From: Stenogyne calaminthoides
Taxonomy: Eukaryota > Streptophyta > Magnoliopsida > Lamiales > Lamiaceae
Length of the DNA stretch: 64,000 nucleotides
Direction of reading: 5' to 3'
NCBI GenBank assembly: GCA_037126765.1
Contig: JBBCBC010000016.1
Span: 11,830,728-11,894,727, forward strand
Made by a program: the position numbers and the translations under genes. Positions 56,936-64,000 of this stretch are shown in pieces (the stretch's first letter is position 1; each line of letters begins with the position of its first letter). A model generated the notes under the pieces. The model was not told the DNA's origin and made no database searches. It was given only the letters and a program-made list of their open reading frames with translations.

Positions 56936-57320
56936 TAGAAATTGTGTCTGCACTAGTGATACTAATAGTTTTTTGGTGTAACAGTAATATTTTTTCTTCA
57001 TTACGGTGATAGTTTATGTGTATAACAATAATATTTTGTTTCACATACAGTGACATTGATAGTCTTCATTAATAACAATGATAGTTTTTCTTAAAAACAG
57101 TGAGAGTTTTTATGTAAATTTGGTGATAGTTTTTTTTCATACCAGTGATAATTTAATAGCATTACAGATAGTGTTTTTGTACATAGTAATAATAGTTTAA
57201 GTGTATATCAGTGATACTTAGTTTCACATACAGTGACGATGATAGATTTCCTGAGTAACAATGATAATTTTTATGAGTAACAATGATAGTTTCTTTGTGT
57301 ATTGGTGATAGTGTTTTTTT
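56936..57320. repeat. Degenerate minisatellite (GTGATAGTTTTT type)
   Basis: About a dozen diverged copies of words like AACAATGATAGTTTTT and CAGTGATAATTT at 25-40 bp spacing. No coding potential. Similar words occur at about 37620-37780. Confidence 0.65.
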
Positions 57321-57334
57321 TCATGGGGCAACTA

Positions 57335-58495
57335 CTATTAGGTGTCATTTATCAAGCACCTTTACTCTAAGGTCCACTACTTTTTAGTTCTTACTCTAAG
57401 ATGCTAAAATTGGACCAAAATATCTAAATTGCCCTCATGTATAAAATAATGTGTAGATTTTGAATTTTAAATTTTACTGAATTTTTTTATTTATATGTCC
57501 TTTTATTTAAAAAAAAATCAAAAATAAAATATTAGCCTAAAAATTTGCATATTTCAAATTTAAAATTTACTAATTTTTTTAATTAATTGTTTATTTAATT
57601 AATTTTTTTAATATTAGTCAAAAAAAATTGCACACCTCAAAATTTTTTTAATCATCTTTCCATTTATTTAAAACTTATGCACCCGTAAAAAAAAATATGC
57701 ACACCCATAAAAAAATTCTGCACACTTATTTTTTTAATCTTTTTTCTTTTTATTTAAAATTTTGCACACCCGAAAAAAAAATATGCACACTCATAAAATA
57801 TTATGCACATCCTAATTTTTTTTTAATCATTTATCCTTTTATTTAAAAATTCTGCACACCCGTAAAAAAAAAAGATCTGCACACCTTTTTTTTTTATCTT
57901 TTCTTTTTTTAAAAATTTGCACACCCCACAATTCTGCACACTCGTAAAAAAAATCTGCATACCCGTAAAAAACTCTACACATTTATGGGTGAATTACATT
58001 TTTAAGGCATAAATTCATCATATTTAAAAGGTGAATTACCTTAAGAATATCAGGTGAAATGGTGTTGGGGCTTCTGTTGGATAAAGCAGCCATGAAAGGT
58101 GACGGTTTAATGTCTAATACAATTTTTGCTGGTATAATGTATGCAGTTAGTGCTTTTGTAGAATTGATGTATTTGAGAATTTGGAGAGCATTTAGGTAAC
58201 CGTGCTTCAATGATATGTATTTTCAATTCACATAAATGCCATCAATTGCTAATTCGTCTCCATTGGCTTTGTTGTTACCTAAAATGTATCCAATTCCTCC
58301 GGATAATAATTGAGAAAATGCGGGAGAGTTAATCTAATTTGTTGGGGGTGGGCCCTGGTATTAATTTTGAAATAAAAATGAAAAAATATTTTTTTGGGCA
58401 AAATTGGTATAAATATCACCTTGGAGTAATACTTAAAAGTGTATGCACCTTAGAGTAGGACTCATTTATAAATGGTACTTTTAAGTAATTTTTTC
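57335..58495. mobile_element. TIR element with TGCACACCCGTAAAAAA repeats
   Basis: Long imperfect inverted ends of about 80 bp: left AGGTGTCATTTATCAAGCAC and TTACTCTAAGGTCCACTA; right (complement) ACCATTTATAAATGAGTCC and TACTCTAAGGTGCATACAC. The interior 57670-57970 has many TGCACACCCGTAAAAAA copies. No transposase. Exact ends and target duplication are not resolved. A truncated relative lies at 22260-22710. Confidence 0.6.
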
Positions 58496-59517
58496 TTTTT
58501 TCATACCAACGAATGAACCTACAACGAAGATTTTCTAAGGCGGCAACAGCAGAGGTGAGTGCAGAGGAATTTCCGGTGAGGAGGCATTTATGGACACTTG
58601 AAGGGGATGCGATTTGTGTGAAGCTAGATGGAAAGGTAGTTTTCGCGTGAGGGGTGAAAGGAAAAGAGAGAGACGCATAATAGAAAATGAACTTAAATTG
58701 TATATAAGTGATCCATTTGTAGTGTATGAGTCAAGTTTGACTCGAGTTCATGGTATGAATCAAGTCTATATGAGTTTTTGTCAATTATTTTTACCAAAAT
58801 TTAAAAATTTATACTCCCTCCAAATTTTTTTAAATGTTGTTTTGTGTTTTGGTTTTCTCACCTTATTATCTCATATATATCCTTCACATGGTTATTTAAA
58901 ATTTTAAAATTTCAAAAATATGTTTTACGAACAAATTTTCAGTCAATAGTAATTATTGATAAAACATATTTAAATATTTTAACTAAGGTTAATTTTGACA
59001 TAAAACAGTTGTGCTTAATTTATCTGAAAAAATTCAGAATGACATTTGATAAGAATAGAAGGGAATATTAGATTGTAATTGGAAAAAAATTGTAACTTTT
59101 GAAACAAATTAAGTTTTTTTTTTCTATTTTTCTTTCAAGATTTTGAATTGTTTTAGCATTAACTAGCGATCACAATACAAGAAGAAAAGGTTTGTTCAAA
59201 CATGTACCATGCTAACTAAAGATATTATCCGAGTTTGGTGCAACTTAAATCGACTATATTCATGTGATCAAAGACAGATAAATGTACATTACTGATATTG
59301 AAATAGAAGTACACGTAATTGATGTTTGTAACAATTTGTCATACGTTAGTTACATTTTTATTTAATGTGTAGGTTGAAATTCACGCACTTTGACAGCCAT
59401 TTCAAACCATCCTAGTAAATGGATTGGATTTTTGTCCCTAATTTAGGTGGGGTTATTTTTAAGACTAGGGACCACTGTCATAATTTTAGTATTTGTATTG
59501 GATAAATTTTGTTTGGT
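58496..59517. other. Spacer with no supported gene
   Basis: Short AT-rich ORFs (58614-58907, 58844-59071) show no recognisable domain. A Stowaway-like end TACTCCCTCCAAATT at about 58811 has no clear partner. Confidence 0.45.
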
Positions 59518-59747
59518 TAAGTCTTGTATACATTTAGTTGCGTCGTGCACTCATAGTGCATTTTATAATTATGTGATTTATTGTATTAAAAAGTCTAATT
59601 TATTTACGTTGAATCGTGTAATTATTAATATGGAAAAATAATTGCACGATTCAGTATAAATAAGTTGCACTTTTTAATATATAAAGTCGCACGATTCTAA
59701 AATGTAATATGAGTGCACGATGTACTTAGATGTACATGAGACCTACT
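59518..59747. mobile_element. MITE, AAGTCTTGTATGCA family
   Basis: Left TAAGTCTTGTATACATTTAG, right GATGTACTTAGATGTACATG then AGACC. Inner arms TTACGTTGAATCGTG and CACGATTCAGTATAA surround the centre. About 230 bp. Confidence 0.7.
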
Positions 59748-60313
59748 CATTTTATTTTAATACAATAATTGATAAATCATGATAAAAATGTGAATTATGT
59801 TAAGCAAAAAATATGCAACGAGTTCGACCAAGAAAATATAATTGGTGGTCTGAATGAGAATTTTATTTTATTTTTAAATATTGATTTATGACTAACAATC
59901 AATGTCTTGGAAGTATATATAGATAGTCGACGCAGAGTTAACAGGCAACTTCATCAAGATTGTGAAAGGTGAAATGCACAAATATACAAACAAATCGTGA
60001 CATTATTTCTACGTTAAAAATAAAATAAAAATCATAACATTATTTATTAAGAGTAGGTCTTTTGTGATTCCGGATTCAAATAAACTCTCTTTTTCGAGTG
60101 TCACAGTTATGAATATGCACTATCATTTTTATGTATATTAAACAGTTATTCATATGCATAACCAATAAAATGTTATTTTTAATTTTTTTTTTTTTACCAT
60201 GAGACTGTTTCATGCAAATGTGACTCTTATTATTTTTAGGAATGCAATTGAATTGCACTTTGTAAAAACATAAAAATAAACGGGTTAGTTCATGGTGACT
60301 CAAAACGCACTCT
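59748..60313. other. AT-rich spacer
   Basis: No gene or repeat recognised. Confidence 0.45.
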
Positions 60314-60322
60314 CAAGTCTAA

Positions 60323-61457
60323 GGCTCAGGTTATTAGCACCCCTTTATTAGGAAATGCACCCCATTTCAATTTTATTATTATAATATATAAATAAAATTA
60401 CATAATTAACATTTTTTCCTCTTTCATATGAGCACATACACCCCCTCAAGAATTGAAAGGTTTTTAAGAGTAAACATAAAACACGATTCCTTCAAAAGCA
60501 AGAACATGTTTGTTAGTGATGATGAAATATGTTTGTTTATTCCAGTAAAATACGTTTGTTTGTGGTCGGCATTGCAAGAATAGTAATCCCTCATCATACC
60601 CAATATAAATATATAAGTTTATCTTTTCCAAGTTTAAAACTAAGTTAGATTGCAACCCATATTGTGATTTTTTTTTTTATATGTGGTTTTTTATGAATGT
60701 AATTGTATTTTAGACAAATATATCGTCTAAGTAGAACAATATGATCATTTTTACGGTTTCGCGCATTAATATTTTTCTTGTCACGTGTATTTAAGATTTT
60801 CGGAACTGGTTCATCGAAATTTCTTACAAATTTCGGAACATATTTTCGAAATTTTAAGGATTTTTCAAAATAAAATTTTGAAATATATGTATATTTTCAA
60901 AAATTATTTCCGAATTATTTCAAGGTACCTACTGTAATAAATTTTTGGTTTAAAATTTCAAAAATATCACATTTTTTCGAAACTAATATATGAAACTTCC
61001 ATATGATTTCGATATGTGTTACAGAATTATTTTATCTGAAAAAAGGATGAGCGGTGGTGTGGTGTTAGAGCGGGGGCGACGCACAACATAATCTTTGGCG
61101 ATGGGCGGATCTTGGAGCGCCGGGGCTTAATGCGCGATGTTGGTGGCGGCCGATGTGGAAATGTTGGTGGAAGAATCGTGAAATGTCGGCCGACGAATGC
61201 GTGAAGCGTTGATGGTGACGGATGCGCAGCGGAGGCATCAGTGTTGGTGGCGGTAGCAAGAGTGGACTCCAGATTTTTTGCTTTTTGAAAAAGGGTCAGT
61301 TTGAGTGGAGGTGTATGCATTCAATTTAGGAGGACATATTCAAATAAAGAGTAAAGGTGGAGAAGGGTAATTTTGGAAGTTTATTAATAGTGTATTAATT
61401 CTAAGGGTGGTGCATTGTGGCGCATTTCCTAAAAGAGAGGTGCTAATAACCTGAGCC
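60323..61457 (-). mobile_element. Mutator-like element, possible Pack-MULE
   Basis: 1135 bp. Terminal inverted repeats begin GGCTCAGGTTATTAGCACC at both ends and continue with TTAGGAAATGC. The perfect 9-bp target duplication CAAGTCTAA (60314-60322, 61458-61466) is the Mutator signature. There is no transposase. A GC-rich patch (about 61035-61270) with a minus-strand ORF of 97 codons (61320-61027) stands out from the AT-rich remainder and may be captured host DNA. Confidence 0.88.
61027..61320 (-). CDS. ORF in the Mutator-like element, unrecognised
   Basis: 97 codons starting MHTPPLKLTLFQKAKNLEST, rich in Pro, Thr and His (TFPHRPPPTSRIKPRRS). I do not recognise it. Its GC content contrasts with its surroundings, which would suit a fragment of a host exon carried by the element. 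It may equally be non-coding. Confidence 0.3.
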   Translation of the reverse strand: MHTPPLKLTLFQKAKNLESTLATATNTDASAAHPSPSTLHAFVGRHFTILPPTFPHRPPPTSRIKPRRSKIRPSPKIMLCVAPALTPHHRSSFFQIK

Positions 61458-61567
61458 CAAGTCTAATGGACATAAATTTTGTACAAGTTTGTTGGGTGGA
61501 TGGATTGGGCTAATTTTATATATAAAAAATTTATCTGTGTTGCAATTACAAAAATCACAAAAATATA

Positions 61568-62152
61568 TTTTTGGGTATCAAACAATTCCACGTCGGAATA
61601 ATATGGGAGGATCATTGGGTTTATTAGGATGATCCCTATCTCAATTGGAATGAAGTTTTTTAGGAGATGCTCAAAAATAAATCTTTGCGGGTTTGGCCCA
61701 AAGCGGATAATATCATACCAACTGGGGATTTGGGTCCATCAAGGGACTTAACAGTGGTATCAGAGTCATGGTCCCAAACGAAACAGTGTGGAGTAGTCCC
61801 CAGTGTTGAACAAATAAGACGGTGAATGACAATCTTTGTGGAGTCGTTTGCGGTGAACCTTGGTGGAAAAAAAAATGAGGGGGTCTCTATGGACTAGGCG
61901 ATATTGATCTAGATAGAGCGGTCGTTTGAGGGGAGGTTCGGTGGTCTTTGTTTGAGGGGAGAATTGTTGGGGTATCAAACAATCCCACATCGAAATAATA
62001 TGAAAGGATCATGAGGTTTATTAGGATGATCCCTATCTCAATTGGTATGGGGCCTTTTGGGAGATGTCTAAAAATAAATTCGTGCGGGCTTTGGTCCAAA
62101 GCGGATAATATCATACCAATGCGGGAATTTGTGTCCATCCAGGGATTTAACA
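61568..62152 (+). mobile_element. TRIM (miniature LTR retrotransposon)
   Basis: LTRs 61568-61753 (186 bp) and 61965-62152 (188 bp) surround a 211-bp interior. The primer site TGGTATCAGAGTC begins at 61755. The polypurine tract GAGGGGAGAA is at 61954-61963, with a similar tract at 61928. The target duplication ATATA (61563-61567, 62153-62157) is perfect. The first LTR has lost its TG start. No coding region; it must move with enzymes from other elements. Confidence 0.92.
61982..61992 (+). promoter_or_regulatory. USE-like motif in TRIM LTR
   Basis: ATCCCACATCG matches the plant snRNA upstream element consensus RTCCCACATCG. The other LTR has ATTCCACGTCG at 61585-61595, with two changes. Function here is untested. 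Confidence 0.4.
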
Positions 62153-62216
62153 ATATATAAATAAATAGTACATGATTTGTTAAAAATATAAAATTAAAAA
62201 AAGCTGAAAAAAATAC

Positions 62217-62218
<2 letters not shown>

Positions 62219-62251
<33 letters not shown>
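62219..62251. repeat. (TA)n microsatellite
   Basis: About 33 bp of alternating TA, 67 bp after the TRIM. Confidence 0.9.
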
Positions 62252-62255
<4 letters not shown>

Positions 62256-62737
62256 TTTGAACCAATGATGACTTATGTTTCTTAAATTAAAAAAAAATTA
62301 TTATAAATTTGTAATTAAATAAATAGACAATATGATTGGACACTTATGTTTTTTAAATTAAATTTTTTTATTATAAATTAGTAATTAAATAGATGACTTA
62401 TGTTTCATAAATTAAAAAAAAAATTATAAATTAGTAATTAAATAAATAGACAATATGATTGGATTCAATAAAATACTAACAGTAATATTGAAAGGGCCCA
62501 ATCTAACCTTTATTGAGAAAGACCCAACAATCATTGTTATCTTCTGAGTTCTGAGACAAGCTAGGCCTGTTGAGGTGGGCTGATACAGTGCCATCCTCAT
62601 TGAATCATTGTTAAAACTTTTGGGCTGATATTTGGGCTTCGGAGATGAGTCCGGCCCCTTATCATTTACTTCGAGAAGAAACTGAGAATCTCCTGTACAT
62701 ACGAAATACTCTAAACCAAAAGTGCTCACTTTTCTTA

Positions 62738-62931
62738 TCTGTCTGTCCACAAAAAATATGTTCTTTTATGAACACATTTAATTACCTATATTATCATTGT
62801 ATTTTACCCATAAATTTATTTATTTTTTCATAAATGGACCCTACAATACTCTATAATAGCATTTACTTTATCTACATTTTTTTAAAGTATGTGCCCAAAA
62901 AATTAAGCACGGTTTTTGTGGACAGATGGAG
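62738..62931. mobile_element. Stowaway-like MITE
   Basis: Left TCTGTCTGTCCACAAAAAA, right TTTTTGTGGACAGATGGAG, flanked by TA (62736-62737, 62932-62933). 194 bp with an AT-rich centre. Confidence 0.65.
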
Positions 62932-62933
62932 TA

Positions 62934-64000
62934 TATATCATAAAAAAAATGCTTTCTCCTCTATATAATAAATTATTTCTTCATCATTGTAACGAGTCTA
63001 AATTCAAAGAAATGATAGGGCTGGGGTGTTGAGGTTTTCGGGGCAAGGCCGTTGAGATAAATTCGAAATTAGGTGGGCTCGGCCCACTAAGATAATGGAG
63101 ATATTTTCACCAATAGTTGAGTCCAAGCATTTTAAATACAAGATATACATTCATTCATAAACACGATCATAATCATACTGAAATATTACCAACATTCCGA
63201 GAGAAACACACACACATATTCATGTTGTTTTATGCATATTCTTGAGTGTAAACACGAGCGAAAAGACAAGAAATATTGAGTGAATATTAATTAGAATCTA
63301 ATAAAATTGAAAAATTAATATACAATACTAGACCTTAAAAATTACACCACTAAATTTTCTAAACACACTCCATTTTATAAGTCCAACCCAATAAAATTTT
63401 AAAATTAATATACAATACTAAATACACATCACGTTCTTTCCTATTATATCCTTCTTCTCACATAAAAGAAAAAAACACTTTCTTTATATTTCCCTCTTCT
63501 TGTTAACATTTCTCCCCTAAAAACAAAATCATTTGATTCTCTCTTATTCTTTAATTTTATTTTTTTATCAAAATTGAAAATATTCTTAGATTTTATAAAA
63601 GAAACTGATATCTATTATAAAAAATCAACCATATATTATCTTTGAAAATATATAAACTAAAGAACTAATTACAAAAATAAAATCTTCTAATAATAAAACA
63701 AAAAAAATTAAAAATCATCTAAAATTAAAAAATATTCAAATCTAAAAAAAGTAAATAAATTATGTAAAATATTAAAAAAAATAAACTAAAAATCTTCCAA
63801 AATAAATAAATTAAAAAATCTTTAGAAATCAATTAAACCTAAATCAAATCTGAAAAAAAAAATATAAATATTAAAAAAATCAACTAAATTAAAAAATAAA
63901 TTAGAGATTAAAAAAATTGAAAAATTTAAAACAATTATTAAAGATTCAAAAATTAAAAATATGAAAATATAAAAAAATCTTCAAAAACAATTAAATTTAA
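62934..64000. other. AT-rich spacer to window end
   Basis: No gene or element recognised. From about 63280 the sequence is very A-rich, with repeated short words AAAAATCTT and AATTAAAAAA. Confidence 0.45.

Noticed and set aside
1..64000. A prokaryotic-type gene cluster or defence system
   Set aside because: Gene structure, transposon types and composition are all those of a plant nuclear genome; no such cluster is present.

Overview
This window is nuclear DNA of a flowering plant, most likely a eudicot. Three host genes with plant-type gene structure sit in a landscape of LTR retrotransposons (many start with an initiator-tRNA-Met primer site), MITEs and AT-rich spacer. There are no prokaryotic signals: no operons, Shine-Dalgarno sites or CRISPR arrays. 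The species cannot be named from the sequence.

1-21283 is a nested retrotransposon cluster. The 5' part of a Ty1/copia element on + (family A: leader, gag, start of protease) runs from the left edge to 8009. Its gag is split by a solo LTR (family C, 897-7485), itself split by an LTR-139 bp-LTR-139 bp-LTR array (family D, 1662-6827). Both insertions have perfect 5-bp target duplications. A family A element on the minus strand follows (8010-18515), with a family B LTR plus leader (10755-12617) inside its reverse transcriptase. Then comes the 3' half of a family B element on + (18516-~21283), with a family A solo LTR (19275-20984) in its RNase H. The minus-strand A element has unrelated flanks and unequal LTRs, so it looks like a recombinant of two insertions.

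21284-38018 holds one host gene, a three-exon LITAF-domain gene (23562-24775, GILP-like, 148 aa), and many small DNA transposons: hAT-type with 8-bp duplications (28274-28711, 36700-37512), a Stowaway MITE (30658-30895), a candidate Helitron (32678-33364) and several copies of a TIR family with ends like AAGTCTTGTATGCA. Long AT-rich stretches show nothing recognisable.

38024-49495 is a complete 11.5-kb Ty3/gypsy element of the Tat type (868/856-bp LTRs, target duplication CTATG). It carries gag, a decayed pol with a second RNase H, a tandem-repeat array and an antisense gene with its own TATA box. A tRNA-like SINE head and an ~82-bp minisatellite follow (49540-50110).

50111-64000 has a four-exon CONSTANS-LIKE gene with two B-boxes and a CCT domain (51357-53636, 411 aa, COL13/14/15 type) and a single-exon gene for a 247-aa protein with a VARLMGL-like (DUF3741/TRM) motif (54988-55731). 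After them lie a Mutator-like element with a GC-rich insert (60323-61457, 9-bp duplication), a TRIM (61568-62152, duplication ATATA), other TIR elements and AT-rich DNA.

The three host genes have no evident joint pathway. I found no clearly new biological system. The most unusual structures are the family D array, the antisense gene and tandem repeats of the gypsy element, and the recombinant copia element.
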